A stretch of 64,000 bases of DNA from contig JAZKFP010000056.1 in the NCBI GenBank assembly GCA_040386355.1, positions 1-64,000 on the forward strand, in the 5' to 3' direction. The notes under the pieces are model-generated. The model saw only the letters and a list, made by a program, of their open reading frames with translations. It did no database searches and had not been told where the DNA came from. Origin of the DNA: JAZKFP01 sp040386355 (GTDB lineage: Bacteria > Pseudomonadota > Gammaproteobacteria > Pseudomonadales > UBA6940). Each line of letters opens with the position of its first letter. Position 1 is the first letter of the stretch. The position numbers were made by a program, and so were the translations under genes. This document shows, piece after piece, positions 26,389 through 36,690 of this stretch.

Positions 26389-27975
26389 TTAAGAAATAAT
26401 CTTTTCATCATCTAAAAATTCATTACTTGTATCTATTTTTCGGACTTCAATTTGATGTATACGTCGGCCATCCATCGTTAAAATAGTAAATCGATATCCC
26501 TGAAGATCAAAAGATTCGCCGGGCACAGGAAGATGTTGTAATTCTGTTAATGCCAATCCACCGAGTGTATAAAATCCACTCGTATTAGGCGGTAAATTTA
26601 TATCTAATAATTCTTCTAATTGATCTAGTAAAAGGCTTCCATCGAATTTCCAAGAGCCGTCACCTGCTTTTATACTTTTAGTATGAAGATCTATTGTGTC
26701 TGATCGCTCACCTGCAATCGCCGCGAGTAAATCACTTGTAGTGACAACACCTTCAATACTGCCGTATTCATCTACAACAACTGCCATAGGAATTGGATGT
26801 TCGCGAAGCGTTTCAAAAACTTTTAACGCACTCGTACCTTCCGGAACTACTAACGGCTCTGAAGCGCATGCAGCAAGATTAAAAGGTTGATCGGCAAGTA
26901 ATGCGATGAGTACGTCACGGCTTTGAATAACACCTACCATTTCATCTAAATCATGCCGAGATACAATTAAACGTGTATGTGGATTTTCTTGTAATATTTT
27001 TAATAAGTCTTGAGACGTAGCATTTATATCTACCCAAATAATATCGGGTCTTGGTGTCATTAAACTTCGGATAGGTCGTTCAGCCAATAATAAAACACTG
27101 CGAATCATAAACCGTTCATTGGGATCAAAAACATTGTCTTCTGCAATTGCTTCTGCGATGTGTGCGCCCTCTGCTCCTACTTCTATTGGATCAGGTTTAC
27201 CACCAAGTATTTTTAAAACAGCCTCTGCTGTGCGTGCACGCAAAGGCATTTTACCGGCTAAATATCGATTGCGATTAAAACGTGCAAATTGATTAAAAAA
27301 TTCAATTAAAACTGAGAAAGCAATTGCGCCGTACAAATATCCTTTTGGGATATGCATACCAGCACCTTCAGCAATTAAACTGAAACCAATCATTAATAAA
27401 AATCCTAAACATAAAATAATAACTGTCGGATGCTTATTAACAAAATTAGTTAATGCCTTACTTGCAATGATCATAATAATCATTGCAATAATTACGGCTG
27501 ACATCATGACAGTTAGTTCTTCTACCATGCCGACAGCGGTAATTACCGCATCGAGTGAAAAGACCGCATCAAGTACAATAATCTGAGTCACAACCGCCCA
27601 AAATTTGGCATGAATTTGTGATCCATGCACGTCATGATTTTTACCTTCTAATCGACTATGTAATTCCATAGTTGCTTTGAAAAGTAAAAATACACCGCCC
27701 AAAAACAATATAAGATCGCGACCGGAAAAACTTTTATTGAAAATTTCTATTAGTGGTTCAGTTAAGGTTACCAGCCAAGACATACTCGCTAGTAAAATAA
27801 GTCTCATACCTAACGCAAGGCCTAAACCAATTTGGCGCGCACGATCTCTTTGATGAGCAGGTAATTTATCTGCAAGAATGGCGATAAAAACAAGGTTATC
27901 AATACCAAGAACAATTTCTAAGACGATTAAAGTTAATAATCCCAACCATGCACTAGGATCAGCAAACCATTCCAT
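26389..27975 (-). CDS. TerC-like membrane protein with CBS pair and CorC/HlyC domain
   Basis: Architecture of E. coli YoaE/YegH. The N-terminal TerC domain has about seven hydrophobic segments, starting [20 protein letters not shown] with the conserved acidic residues in [12 protein letters not shown] and [10 protein letters not shown]. Two CBS motifs follow ([15 protein letters not shown] and [14 protein letters not shown] to [19 protein letters not shown]), then a C-terminal transporter-associated domain. Length 528 is typical. Family members are implicated in metal-ion (Mn2+) export, but the substrate for this subfamily is unsettled. Minus strand; its start is 30 bases after the stop of the 516-residue orphan, so the two are probably cotranscribed. 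Confidence 0.9.
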   Translation of the reverse strand: MEWFADPSAWLGLLTLIVLEIVLGIDNLVFIAILADKLPAHQRDRARQIGLGLALGMRLILLASMSWLVTLTEPLIEIFNKSFSGRDLILFLGGVFLLFKATMELHSRLEGKNHDVHGSQIHAKFWAVVTQIIVLDAVFSLDAVITAVGMVEELTVMMSAVIIAMIIMIIASKALTNFVNKHPTVIILCLGFLLMIGFSLIAEGAGMHIPKGYLYGAIAFSVLIEFFNQFARFNRNRYLAGKMPLRARTAEAVLKILGGKPDPIEVGAEGAHIAEAIAEDNVFDPNERFMIRSVLLLAERPIRSLMTPRPDIIWVDINATSQDLLKILQENPHTRLIVSRHDLDEMVGVIQSRDVLIALLADQPFNLAACASEPLVVPEGTSALKVFETLREHPIPMAVVVDEYGSIEGVVTTSDLLAAIAGERSDTIDLHTKSIKAGDGSWKFDGSLLLDQLEELLDINLPPNTSGFYTLGGLALTELQHLPVPGESFDLQGYRFTILTMDGRRIHQIEVRKIDTSNEFLDDEKIIS

Positions 27976-28005
27976 TTTTCGTCCTTTGCTTCCAAAGCAA
28001 TAACT

Positions 28006-29556
28006 TTATTTTTCTAAAAGACTTTCCATCCATTGATGTAAAAAATCTAATCGTGTCTTTTCTATACAATTTAAAAATAAATCTGCTAATGCTGCATGTT
28101 CTTGCCAACTTATTGATTTTTTATTTTTTTGATATTGAATCCATCGACCATTTAGACAGATTTTATGCGTTATTGAAATATGATTTTTGACAATTATTTC
28201 TTTAGTATTTTTATTTTTTTTGATATTTAAATTTAAAAGATAACGTGCAAAATGCGTTGAAGGTTTTTGAATTTGATTAATCCACTTATTTTGAAGTGAA
28301 TGAATAGTGGAATTTAAAGATACAACTTTTTCAAGCCATATTATTTCTTGATGAAATTGAGGATGCTTATTACTTATGCCCAATGCATCACACCAGAGCG
28401 ATAAAATATGCGAGGGAATATTTCCTTTACTTTGCATCCAACCTATTCCAACAGGAATCATTTCATGCATATAGGCTTCTTCAACTTCATACGTATCATG
28501 ATCTTGACAAAATTGGTTGATGACTTCGTATGCTTGAGAAAGAGTCATAAAGTGTCCACGCCATACTTCACTCCAACCAAGATCATGACTTAATAAAGCG
28601 TTGAAAATAACATAATTATTTTCAATTTTTACCAAACTAATAATAGCTTGATAACCCTGATTGTTAAAATCAGTCGTTAAAGTCAGGCAATGTTTCATCA
28701 CATAACTTGAGCCACTATAATTAGATTTTAAGTTAGCCGGTTGCAGCGAATGGTAATAAATAAAATTATCAAGAGATTCTCTTTCTAACTCAGGTAACCA
28801 GTTACGTATTTGGACTAAACGATTTCTAACATTCGGAATAGTCTGTGGGAAATGTTGTTCTAAAATTAGCAAACATTGTTGACGAATAAATTGCCGTGGA
28901 TGCAATAATAAAACTTCAATAATATAGGGAATATAAGAGACATTCTCATAGCAAAAATGCAAAATTAGATCAATTGTTTCTAATTCAGTTGTACATAGTA
29001 AATTATCTGAAAACATTAAATTTGATAAATAACAATCGCGTTCATTATTTATCAATTCGTTTTCAAATAGACAGAGCGGTTCGGTGTGTAAAGTATTTAT
29101 ATTAAGCCAATTTTTTATATATTCGAATGTGTCGTGATCCCATGGAAAATCAAGTTTACATAAAATTTGAATAATACTTTTAAAATGGCGTTTATCAATA
29201 TTATTCGATTTAGTAAAGCTGATAAATTGTTGTTGAATCCAATGCCATTCAGTTTGATGTGCTGATTTTGAAGATAAACTGGATGATTTAAGCTGCATTA
29301 AAAATTTTTGTAAAGTGTTTTCTAAAATACAATCTAAAGCGGCGTTTAATTCTAAATCACCTTGAGTCCAACGTTCCCATGCTGTGTGATCATTTTCAAT
29401 GATTATGGCTGAGCGGACTAAATAAAAAATTGTTTGGGCTGATGGTAAATCGAGATGCAATAAGAAAGTAGGAGCAAGTGTAAAACCTTGCTCCACTGAA
29501 TGCAGAACGCGCGATATGGCAGATTCAATGGCATCAGCAGATGCTGGATGTTTCAT
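28006..29556 (-). CDS. hypothetical protein, 516 aa, helical
   Basis: No family recognised. The sequence is alpha-helical and leucine/aromatic rich, with segments such as YIIEVLLLHPRQFIRQQCLL followed by ILEQHFP that look like HEAT-type helical hairpins, and several Trp-rich stretches (WERWTQGDLEL, WSEVWRGHFM, WQEHAALADLF). No signal peptide and no membrane helix, so probably cytoplasmic. It lies between etfA and the TerC-like gene on the same strand, with 76 and 30 bp gaps. It reads through without frameshifts and AT-rich codon use matches neighbours. HEAT-like scaffolding is a guess; effector or metabolic roles cannot be told apart from sequence. Confidence 0.7.
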   Translation of the reverse strand: MKHPASADAIESAISRVLHSVEQGFTLAPTFLLHLDLPSAQTIFYLVRSAIIIENDHTAWERWTQGDLELNAALDCILENTLQKFLMQLKSSSLSSKSAHQTEWHWIQQQFISFTKSNNIDKRHFKSIIQILCKLDFPWDHDTFEYIKNWLNINTLHTEPLCLFENELINNERDCYLSNLMFSDNLLCTTELETIDLILHFCYENVSYIPYIIEVLLLHPRQFIRQQCLLILEQHFPQTIPNVRNRLVQIRNWLPELERESLDNFIYYHSLQPANLKSNYSGSSYVMKHCLTLTTDFNNQGYQAIISLVKIENNYVIFNALLSHDLGWSEVWRGHFMTLSQAYEVINQFCQDHDTYEVEEAYMHEMIPVGIGWMQSKGNIPSHILSLWCDALGISNKHPQFHQEIIWLEKVVSLNSTIHSLQNKWINQIQKPSTHFARYLLNLNIKKNKNTKEIIVKNHISITHKICLNGRWIQYQKNKKSISWQEHAALADLFLNCIEKTRLDFLHQWMESLLEK

Positions 29557-29632
29557 AAATTGCCAACTTAATTTTGAATATTAATTCTAGACAATGTTAA
29601 TTACTTACAAAATTTACCATTAACATTATCAA

Positions 29633-30562
29633 TTACAGAGCTGCTTCAAGCGCAGTTAAAGATTCAAATAGATCAGCAACCAATCCGTAATCAGCAACTT
29701 GAAAAATAGGTGCCTCAGGATCTTTGTTAATTGCGACAATTACTTTTGAGTCTTTCATACCGGCCAAATGTTGAATGGCTCCAGAAATACCAACTGCAAT
29801 ATATAATTCAGGCGCGACAATTTTACCGGTCTGTCCAACTTGCATATCGTTAGGAACGAAACCTGCGTCAACTGCCGCACGCGATGCACCTACTGCTGCA
29901 CCCAATTTATCAGCAATTGCTTCAAGATATTTGAAATTCTCGCCATTTTGCATACCACGTCCACCAGAAATAACAACTTTAGCAGCGGTTAATTCTGGAC
30001 GATCAGATACGGCTAATTCTTCAGAAACAAATTTCGAAACACCTAAATCAGTAACCTGATTTAATTCTTGAACTGCAGCACTTCCACCGGTAGCAGAAAC
30101 AGGATCAAAGGCAGTAGGACGAATTGTTAGTATTTTAATTGCATCTTCACTTATTACTGTTTCAATGGCATTACCAGCATAAAATGTACGCTTAAACGTT
30201 TTTTCATTTTCAATGGCAATTACTTCGCTAATTTGAGCCACATCTAATAATGCAGCAACACGTGGCAAGAAATTTTTACCCGTAGTGGTTGCAGCCACTA
30301 AAATATGCGTAAATTCACGCCCTATTTCAGCAACTAATCCTGCAATATTTTCTGCTAATTGATATTTATACGATGCATTATCTGCAACCCACACTGCAGA
30401 AACACCCTCAACTTGAGCAGCAGTTTCAGCAATACCTTTACAATTTTGGCCTGCAATTAATAATGTAATATTTGAGCCTAATTTTTTAGCAGCAGCAATC
30501 ACATTTAATGTGGCGGGCTTTAAGTTTTGATTGTCGTGTTCTGCATAAATTAAAATGCTCAT
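29633..30562 (-). CDS. etfA: electron transfer flavoprotein alpha subunit
   Basis: Binds FAD and passes electrons from acyl-CoA dehydrogenases to ETF-ubiquinone oxidoreductase. The C-terminal FAD domain shows [67 protein letters not shown] (read in pieces) and [21 protein letters not shown]. Length 309 is normal. The ATG overlaps the etfB stop (ATGA), so translation is coupled and subunits are made in equal amounts. The partner oxidoreductase gene is 1.2 kb away on the opposite strand. Confidence 0.96.
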   Translation of the reverse strand: MSILIYAEHDNQNLKPATLNVIAAAKKLGSNITLLIAGQNCKGIAETAAQVEGVSAVWVADNASYKYQLAENIAGLVAEIGREFTHILVAATTTGKNFLPRVAALLDVAQISEVIAIENEKTFKRTFYAGNAIETVISEDAIKILTIRPTAFDPVSATGGSAAVQELNQVTDLGVSKFVSEELAVSDRPELTAAKVVISGGRGMQNGENFKYLEAIADKLGAAVGASRAAVDAGFVPNDMQVGQTGKIVAPELYIAVGISGAIQHLAGMKDSKVIVAINKDPEAPIFQVADYGLVADLFESLTALEAAL

Positions 30563-31311
30563 GGAATCACCTTTGCTTCATTTCTTAGTTTATTTACTAA
30601 CTCTTCAACGCTGGCTACTTTAATACCGGCTTGACGTTTTGCAGGTTCTTCAACTTTTTGACGCTTTAGTGAAGACTTTAAACTCACGCCTAATGACTCA
30701 AGAGTTTTCATATCCAATGGCTTACGCTTGGCCTTCATAATATTTGGCAATGCCGCATATCGCGGTTCATTTAAACGCAAATCAGTGGTCACTACAGCAG
30801 GTAAGGTTAATTCTAAAGTTTGTAATCCACCGTCAATTTCTCGCGTTACTAAAACGCTTTGACCTTCAACTTTCACTTCAGAAGCAAAAGTCCCTTGTCC
30901 AACACCTAAAAGCGCCGCAAGCATTTGTCCTGTTTGATTGTTGTCACCATCAATAGATTGTTTACCTAAGATGATTAAATTTGGTTTTTCTTCATCGCAT
31001 ACAGCTTTTAATATTTTGGCTACCGATAAAGGTTGTACTTCGCCTTCCACTTCTACCAAAATTCCGCGATCTGCTCCAAGCGCTAAAGCAGTACGAATTT
31101 GCTCTTCTGATTTTTTAGTACCAATTGAAACTACTACAATTTCAGTGGCAATTCCTTTTTCTTTTAAACGTACCGCTTCTTCCACAGCAATTTCGCAAAA
31201 TGGATTCATTGCCATTTTTACATTGCTGAGTTCAACATCGGATTGATCTGGCTTTACGCGAACTTTGACGTTGTAGTCGATAACTCGTTTAACGGCGACC
31301 AAAATTTTCAT
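30559..31311 (-). CDS. etfB: electron transfer flavoprotein beta subunit
   Basis: Beta subunit of ETF; 250 residues with AMP-binding signature region [30 protein letters not shown] and the recognition-loop area near [22 protein letters not shown], all typical. First gene of the etfB-etfA pair on the minus strand; a divergent, 494-bp region separates it from the ETF-QO gene. That region holds a MITE and about 275 bases in which I see no gene. Confidence 0.96.
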   Translation of the reverse strand: MKILVAVKRVIDYNVKVRVKPDQSDVELSNVKMAMNPFCEIAVEEAVRLKEKGIATEIVVVSIGTKKSEEQIRTALALGADRGILVEVEGEVQPLSVAKILKAVCDEEKPNLIILGKQSIDGDNNQTGQMLAALLGVGQGTFASEVKVEGQSVLVTREIDGGLQTLELTLPAVVTTDLRLNEPRYAALPNIMKAKRKPLDMKTLESLGVSLKSSLKRQKVEEPAKRQAGIKVASVEELVNKLRNEAKVIP

Positions 31312-31588
31312 GGCTTACTCCCATCTACACCGAGTTAGATGTCTGTTCTAGGTTAAAAAGAATAAATAGTGAATCTGCTTGAATAAGCGCCGGTATAGTG
31401 CCGATTTTCAAGCAGCGGGTCAACTTATTGAACGCTGCAATCTTTAAAAAAATATGGATGGTATGACTTGAATTTCAAAGCATAAAAGGAGCTGTTAACA
31501 CTTTTAATCCAAAAGATGATATTTTGAGCAACATCAAAAAATGTATTTTTAAACAAGTGTTTGCAATGTATTCGTTATTGATAAGAAA

Positions 31589-31764
31589 ATATACCCGTAA
31601 CGTATGAAAATTAGGTCAAGGGCAGCGGTGAAGCAAGAAGATTTTTTTTAGATCGCACGGCGCTTTGACGCAGCGTAGCCCAAGCTTTACGCAAGGAAAA
31701 GCGACACAGCGAGCGGGGAAAAAGATCATGCTGAACACCTAATTTTCATACGTTACGGGTATAT
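31589..31764. mobile_element. MITE-like element, family A copy 4 (176 bp, intact)
   Basis: The best preserved copy: terminal inverted repeats of 28 bp are perfect, starting ATATACCCGTAACGTATGAA and continuing AATTAGGT, then repeated inverted at 31737-31764. Interior order GGTGAAG, GATTTTTTTT, GCTTTACGCA, AAAGATCATG is shared (inverted) with copies 2 and 3. No coding capacity. It lies 41 bases upstream of the ETF-QO ATG; the outward-facing end contains TATATA that could act as a -10 element. The rest of the gap (31312-31588) shows no gene. Confidence 0.9.
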
Positions 31765-31805
31765 ACATTAAGTTGTTAGTTAATCAAATGTTGAGGATAA
31801 ATACG

Positions 31806-33473
31806 ATGGACCAAACCGTAATTGAACGCGAAACGATGGAAGTGGATGTTGTCATTGTCGGCGCAGGTCCTGCAGGTTTATCCACTGCCTGTAGGTTAGC
31901 GCAAATTGCTAAAAAAGAAGGCAAGGAAATTAGTATTGTTGTTGTCGAAAAAGGTTCAGAAGTTGGCGCACATATATTATCTGGTGCAGTACTTGAGCCA
32001 CGCGCACTGAATGAATTATTTCCTAATTGGTCAGAGTTAAGCGCACCATTAAATGCACCAGTATCCGATGATCAAGTCTATTTACTGCAAAGTGAAACAT
32101 CATCAATTCGAATACCAAATCCGTTAGTGCCTAAAACCATGCACAATTCAGGAAACTATGTGATTAGTTTAGCAAATTTATGTCGCTGGTTGGGACAACA
32201 AGCCGAGGAATTAGGTGTTGATATTTTTCCTGGCTTTGCTGCGTCGCAAATTTTATTTGGTGAAAATAATCAAGTGGTAGGTATTTCAACGGGTGATTTT
32301 GGAATTAGCGCTGAAGGCGAACATAAAAACTCTTTTACGCCCGGTATGGAATTACGTGCAAAATATACGATTTTTTCCGAAGGTTGTCGTGGTAATTTAG
32401 GTAAACAATTAATTCAAAAATATCAATTAAGTAAAGGTAAAGATCCGCAGCATTATGGAATTGGTATTAAAGAATTATGGGAAGTTCCTGCTGAACAAAA
32501 TCAACCTGGTTTAGTGGTTCATACCGCTGGTTGGCCGTTAAATGAATCTAATACGGTGGGCGGTGGTTTTCTATATCACGCAGAAAATCGCCAAGTCGTT
32601 TTAGGATTAATTACCGATTTGGGGTATAGCAACCCACACGTTAGTCCATTTGATGAGTTTCAACGTTGGAAATTAAATCCTGCTATTTTAAAACATATTA
32701 AAGGTGGTAAGCGCTTATCCTATGGTGCGCGCGCAATTAGCAAAGGCGGTTTGCAATCATTACCAAAAATGACCTTCCCTGGTGGATTACTAGTTGGTTG
32801 TGACGCTGGAACTTTAAATTATGCAAAAATTAAAGGCACGCATACCGCAATGAAATCGGGAATGATCGCTGCGGATACAGTGTTTGCAGCACTTCAAAAC
32901 AATCGTCAACACGATGAGTTAACCGAATACACAAAGGCATTTGAATCCAGTTGGATTTATGAAGAATTACATCAACAGCGTAATTTTGGTCCGATGATGC
33001 ATAAAGTTGGAACCTTCATTGGCGCTGCATTTGCATTTCTTGATTTAAATATTTTCAATGGAAAAATGCCTTTTACGTTACGTGATCCTATTCCAGATCA
33101 TGCAACTTTAAAACTTGCTAAAGACAGTAAAAAAATTCAATACAAGAAACCGGATCAAGTGATTACCTTTAACAAATTGGACTCGGTGTTTATATCGAAT
33201 ACCAATCATGAAGAAGATCAGCCTTGTCATTTGAAATTAAAAGATCCAAGTATTCCAATTGAAAAAAACCTACCATTATACGATGAGCCGGCTCAACGTT
33301 ACTGCCCTGCCGGCGTATATGAAGTAGTAATGCAAGACAGTGGTAAACCACGTTTTCAAATCAATGCGCAAAACTGTGTGCATTGCAAAACCTGTGATAT
33401 TAAAGATCCAGCGCAAAATATTACCTGGGTTACACCTGAGGGACAAGGTGGTCCTAATTATCCAAATATGTAA
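31806..33473 (+). CDS. electron transfer flavoprotein-ubiquinone oxidoreductase
   Basis: Membrane-associated iron-sulfur flavoprotein that oxidises reduced ETF and reduces ubiquinone, completing fatty-acid and amino-acid oxidation with EtfAB here. The N-terminal FAD site is VVIVGAGPAGLSTACRLA. GGFLYH and PGGLLVGCDAGTLNYAKIKGTHTAMKSG (in pieces) are ETF-QO signatures. The C-terminal 4Fe-4S motif is NCVHCKTCDIKDP with an earlier Cys in RYCPAGVYE. Start taken at ATG 31806 with GAGGA eight bases upstream, giving 555 residues; the open frame extends 11 codons further toward the MITE. tamA overlaps its 3' end. Confidence 0.94.
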   Translation: MDQTVIERETMEVDVVIVGAGPAGLSTACRLAQIAKKEGKEISIVVVEKGSEVGAHILSGAVLEPRALNELFPNWSELSAPLNAPVSDDQVYLLQSETSSIRIPNPLVPKTMHNSGNYVISLANLCRWLGQQAEELGVDIFPGFAASQILFGENNQVVGISTGDFGISAEGEHKNSFTPGMELRAKYTIFSEGCRGNLGKQLIQKYQLSKGKDPQHYGIGIKELWEVPAEQNQPGLVVHTAGWPLNESNTVGGGFLYHAENRQVVLGLITDLGYSNPHVSPFDEFQRWKLNPAILKHIKGGKRLSYGARAISKGGLQSLPKMTFPGGLLVGCDAGTLNYAKIKGTHTAMKSGMIAADTVFAALQNNRQHDELTEYTKAFESSWIYEELHQQRNFGPMMHKVGTFIGAAFAFLDLNIFNGKMPFTLRDPIPDHATLKLAKDSKKIQYKKPDQVITFNKLDSVFISNTNHEEDQPCHLKLKDPSIPIEKNLPLYDEPAQRYCPAGVYEVVMQDSGKPRFQINAQNCVHCKTCDIKDPAQNITWVTPEGQGGPNYPNM

Positions 33474-35334
33474 AAAAATTAATTTTAATTTTTTTATTAA
33501 CACGTTCAAGCACATTTTTTACAAAAGTGTTTGGACGTGTATTTGTCTTTTATTAATTACTTTTTCTCCTATTTTGACTGCAGCAAGTAAATTTAAAATT
33601 AATGCTCAATCGTCCGACATTCAATCCGGTCTTACAAAATGGTTAAAAGCGCAACAAAAAGTGCAAGACTTACCAAAACGAGATTCAATGAGACGCAATT
33701 GGTATCAAAAAAATTCCGAAGAATGGCTGGTTTCGCAAGGTTTTTTAGGGGCTCAAGTACAAGCTTCAAATCAAAAATTAGAAAATAAAAAATCTCAATG
33801 GATGATTTCTATTAATAATGAACAACGTTATAGCATTAATGCGATTAAGATCGAATGGAATCCATCTACACGCAAACCTCAATCTTTAACTCCAACAGTA
33901 ATTCCCATTTTATCAAAACAACGTTTAAAAAAAGGTGAGCCTATTGATGCCAATACAATTATTGAAATGCAAACATCATTAAAAAATTGGATTAATGAGC
34001 GACATTGTTTTTGGAATATTAAAGTTCAACATGAGATTTTGATTCGAAGTAGCAAGTCTGTGGCAGATGTTATATTTAAAATTGAAGCAGAGCCTACTAA
34101 ATATTTAGGTGATATAGAATTTAAAGGTATTGAAAAAATCGATCCACGTTATTTAGAGCAACGCGTCGATACCCTACTTCCTAGCTGTTTTAATTCAGTT
34201 TCTTTAGATCAAATGCGAGTTGATTTATTGCGTACTGGATTAATTAGTGCGGTAGATTTAGAAATACGGGAAAGTCCCGCAAATCTTACATCCACAATAA
34301 AACAAGAAACAGTCGATTTAAATATTAAGATCACTGAACGTAAACCCCGTACTATTGAATTAGGCATAGGTTATAACACCGACGACAAAACTTTTTTAAC
34401 TGGGTTGTGGAATCACAAAAATTGGTTATCTTCTGGAGAAACGTTAGAAGTTACTTCTTTTTTATCACAATTAAAACAAAATGCTGAAATATCGATGATT
34501 TTGCCCGAATTTTCAACTGCTTTTGGTTGGAAAGAAAATTATTTGAATGAAGGAATTGTGCAATTTTCAAGTTTGGTGGAACGAGAAAATACAGACAATT
34601 ATGAATCCAAATCTCTGATTACTTCAGCAAGTTATGCATGGCCATGGAATGAAAATTGGGACATTTCAATTGGAACTCGTTTTACTTTAAGCCGCGTGTT
34701 GGATATTAGTTTAGAGGAAGAGCAAACTTTTGGTTTATTATCATTTCCCTTTATATTAATTCGAGATTCACGTAGTGATCCCTTAAACCCATCTTCTGGT
34801 TCATTTTTTAGATATTTAATTGAACCATTTTTTGATACTGCCTCTAATGTTAGTGAATTCTTGAAGCAAGAAATTGAACATCGTGCTTATTGGCAGGTAC
34901 CAAATAAAGAAAATTGGATTTTAGCCAATCGAATATTAATAGGCACGCTTGCCGGTGCAGCAAATAATGACATTCCAGCTGATCAACGATTTTATTTGGG
35001 TGGAGGTGGATCGATTCGAGGATTTCCCTATCAATCACTAGGACCTCAAACTGACGAAAATAAATCAAATGGTGGGCGTGGTTTAATTGAAGGTGCTGTT
35101 GAACTCCGCCATCAAATTTCTAAAAATTGGGGCTGGGTCAGTTTTGTTGATTGGGGCTATTTAGATGAAGATACTTTTCCAGAAGAATATAAATTATCTT
35201 GGGCAGTAGGATTCGGTGGTCGATATTTTATGGATTTTGCTCCAATTCGTTTTGATATTGCATTTCCTCAATCTGATCGAGATATTGTTGATTCAAAGTT
35301 TCAAATATATCTAAGTATCGGGCAGGCCTATTAA
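33448..35334 (+). CDS. tamA: TamA-like outer-membrane barrel (BamA superfamily) with POTRA domains
   Basis: Omp85-family outer-membrane protein. A signal-type segment (WTCICLLLITFSPILTAAS) is followed by POTRA repeats (ISINNEQRYSINAIKIEWN, YLGDIEFKGIEKIDPRYLEQRVDTLL in pieces). The C-terminal surface-antigen barrel shows the lid-lock motif in FYLGGGGSIRGFPYQSLGP and DFAPIRFDIAFP. TamA pairs with inner-membrane TamB (13953-16502). There is no ATG after the ETF-QO stop in this frame. I choose the GTG at 33448 because GAGGGA lies four to nine bases upstream, overlapping the ETF-QO gene by 26 bases. An ATT or later start is possible. Roughly 628 residues. Confidence 0.86.
   Translation: MVLIIQICKKINFNFFINTFKHIFYKSVWTCICLLLITFSPILTAASKFKINAQSSDIQSGLTKWLKAQQKVQDLPKRDSMRRNWYQKNSEEWLVSQGFLGAQVQASNQKLENKKSQWMISINNEQRYSINAIKIEWNPSTRKPQSLTPTVIPILSKQRLKKGEPIDANTIIEMQTSLKNWINERHCFWNIKVQHEILIRSSKSVADVIFKIEAEPTKYLGDIEFKGIEKIDPRYLEQRVDTLLPSCFNSVSLDQMRVDLLRTGLISAVDLEIRESPANLTSTIKQETVDLNIKITERKPRTIELGIGYNTDDKTFLTGLWNHKNWLSSGETLEVTSFLSQLKQNAEISMILPEFSTAFGWKENYLNEGIVQFSSLVERENTDNYESKSLITSASYAWPWNENWDISIGTRFTLSRVLDISLEEEQTFGLLSFPFILIRDSRSDPLNPSSGSFFRYLIEPFFDTASNVSEFLKQEIEHRAYWQVPNKENWILANRILIGTLAGAANNDIPADQRFYLGGGGSIRGFPYQSLGPQTDENKSNGGRGLIEGAVELRHQISKNWGWVSFVDWGYLDEDTFPEEYKLSWAVGFGGRYFMDFAPIRFDIAFPQSDRDIVDSKFQIYLSIGQAY
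33500..33540 (+). promoter_or_regulatory. 14-bp stem-loop in the signal-sequence codons of tamA
   Basis: ACACGTTCAAGCAC pairs with GTGTTTGGACGTGT across a 13-nt AT-rich loop (12 Watson-Crick pairs plus two G-T). It lies just past the ETF-QO stop and inside the first codons of tamA. It may be a leaky terminator of the upstream gene or a translational control hairpin. Confidence 0.45.
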
Positions 35335-35461
35335 ATGTGTATGAGTCGAGCTTACTAAATATTCACATAAGATTTAATAGTATCCGTTTTAGAATTAGGT
35401 TCTGAATAAAAAAGCATGATACGATTCAAACGACCTGTAGAAAAAACTTAGGAGAAAATGT

Positions 35462-35935
35462 ATGAAAATAGATATCGGTATTAACGAAAAAAATCGAGAG
35501 AATATTGCGCAGAATCTTGAAAAGTTTTTAGCAGACAGTTATAGCCTTTATCTAAAAACTCATTTTTATCATTGGAACGTTACTGGTCCAATGTTTAGTA
35601 CTCTTCATAAACTTTTCGAAGAACAGTACATTGAATTAGCAGCAGCAGTTGATGTAATTGCTGAACGGATACGAGCTCTAGGTTATTTTGCACCAGGCAC
35701 TTATAAAGCTTTTGCAAGTAAAACCAGCATTGAAGAAGACGACACTATTCCACCTGCCACCGATATGATTAAGCGTTTATTAACTGCACATGAAACGGTA
35801 ATTAGAACTGCTCGTTCAATTATTCCAATTGCCGATGATGCACATGACGAAACAACTGCAGATCTATTAACGCAACGTATGCAAATTCATGAAAAAACTG
35901 CATGGATGCTAAGAAGCTTTTTAGAGCAAAAATAA
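35462..35935 (+). CDS. dps: Dps-family DNA-binding ferritin-like protein
   Basis: Dodecameric iron-storage and DNA-protection protein. Ferroxidase ligands H37, H49, D64 and E68 have exactly the spacing of E. coli Dps (12, 15, 4), within [24 protein letters not shown] and [13 protein letters not shown]. Length 157 fits. The N-terminal tail is short and weakly basic, so DNA binding may differ from E. coli. AGGAG precedes the ATG. It is a single-gene unit with a strong terminator; with KatE (57636) it makes a peroxide defence set, but no OxyR or Fur site can be called by eye. Confidence 0.94.
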   Translation: MKIDIGINEKNRENIAQNLEKFLADSYSLYLKTHFYHWNVTGPMFSTLHKLFEEQYIELAAAVDVIAERIRALGYFAPGTYKAFASKTSIEEDDTIPPATDMIKRLLTAHETVIRTARSIIPIADDAHDETTADLLTQRMQIHEKTAWMLRSFLEQK

Positions 35936-35962
35936 TTTTTTCGGCAACAAGTGCATATTATT

Positions 35963-35996
35963 AAAAGGTAGGAGTAAAAACCCTACCTTTTTTATT
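35963..35996. terminator. bidirectional intrinsic terminator between dps and the FGase-like gene
   Basis: AAAAGGTAGG and CCTACCTTTT form a perfect 10-bp stem around a 9-nt loop, with T runs on both strands (TTTTTT on plus). It separates convergent genes and serves both. Confidence 0.85.
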
Positions 35997-36690
35997 CAAT
36001 ACTTTTTAAATCAAATATAAAATTTTTAATTCCCTTCAACACTTTGCTAATCTCTTTTTTATTCAAATCATTTTTAAATTCAATTTCAAAACCTAAAAAT
36101 TGATTTGAAAATTTTTCTCGTAAATAGTTAGGTAAACACGGTGAACTACCAGAATATGGTCGATTAAAATATATTTTTCCCTCTGGCCACTCTTGCTTAA
36201 TTTTCATCCTCATCTGATTAGCTAGCTTTTTTTCGATATGAGATTTAGGATGAAATAAAATACCAATATCGGTATTTCTTAGTTTTCCTTTCCATATTGG
36301 TGTAAATGAGTGAATCGCTAAATGAACAACATAGTTGTTATTTGATTGAAGGCGTTTAAATACCCAGGCTTCAATTTGATCCCAATAATGTTTGTGAATC
36401 TTTAATAAAAACACCTGTTTATTTGAATATCGAGTAAATTCAGAAAATAAACTCTTACTTTCCAACGGACGGTTTAAGTCAATTAGCAACCGTGAAAAAT
36501 TTCCCAAATAAAGAACACTTAAAAAAGATAACGTGTTAATTTTTTTATATAGCTTTTCGACAATTAGTTTTGCTTGAATATCATATCCCCGATGCGTATC
36601 TAAAATTTCTTTTGGAATTTTAATACCAAATTCTTTTGGCACAGCATTCGAGGCATGCTCACAACTAATTAACCAGGCTACTTGATTCAT
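35992..36690 (-). CDS. N-formylglutamate amidohydrolase-like (FGase family) protein
   Basis: Zinc-dependent amidohydrolase of the FGase family, 232 residues. Motifs: SCEHASNAVP (9-18), DTHRGYDIQA (31-40), LIDLNRPLESKSLFSEFTRY and AIHSFTPIWKG, with His/Glu/Arg positions as in the family. It overlaps the upstream GCS2-type ligase by ATGA, the strongest evidence that they act together. Families like this, next to ATP-grasp and GCS2 ligases, are thought to trim or deformylate or hydrolyse amide-linked glutamate-type metabolites rather than act in histidine breakdown; no hut genes are near. Exact substrate unknown. Confidence 0.85.
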   Translation of the reverse strand: MNQVAWLISCEHASNAVPKEFGIKIPKEILDTHRGYDIQAKLIVEKLYKKINTLSFLSVLYLGNFSRLLIDLNRPLESKSLFSEFTRYSNKQVFLLKIHKHYWDQIEAWVFKRLQSNNNYVVHLAIHSFTPIWKGKLRNTDIGILFHPKSHIEKKLANQMRMKIKQEWPEGKIYFNRPYSGSSPCLPNYLREKFSNQFLGFEIEFKNDLNKKEISKVLKGIKNFIFDLKSIE

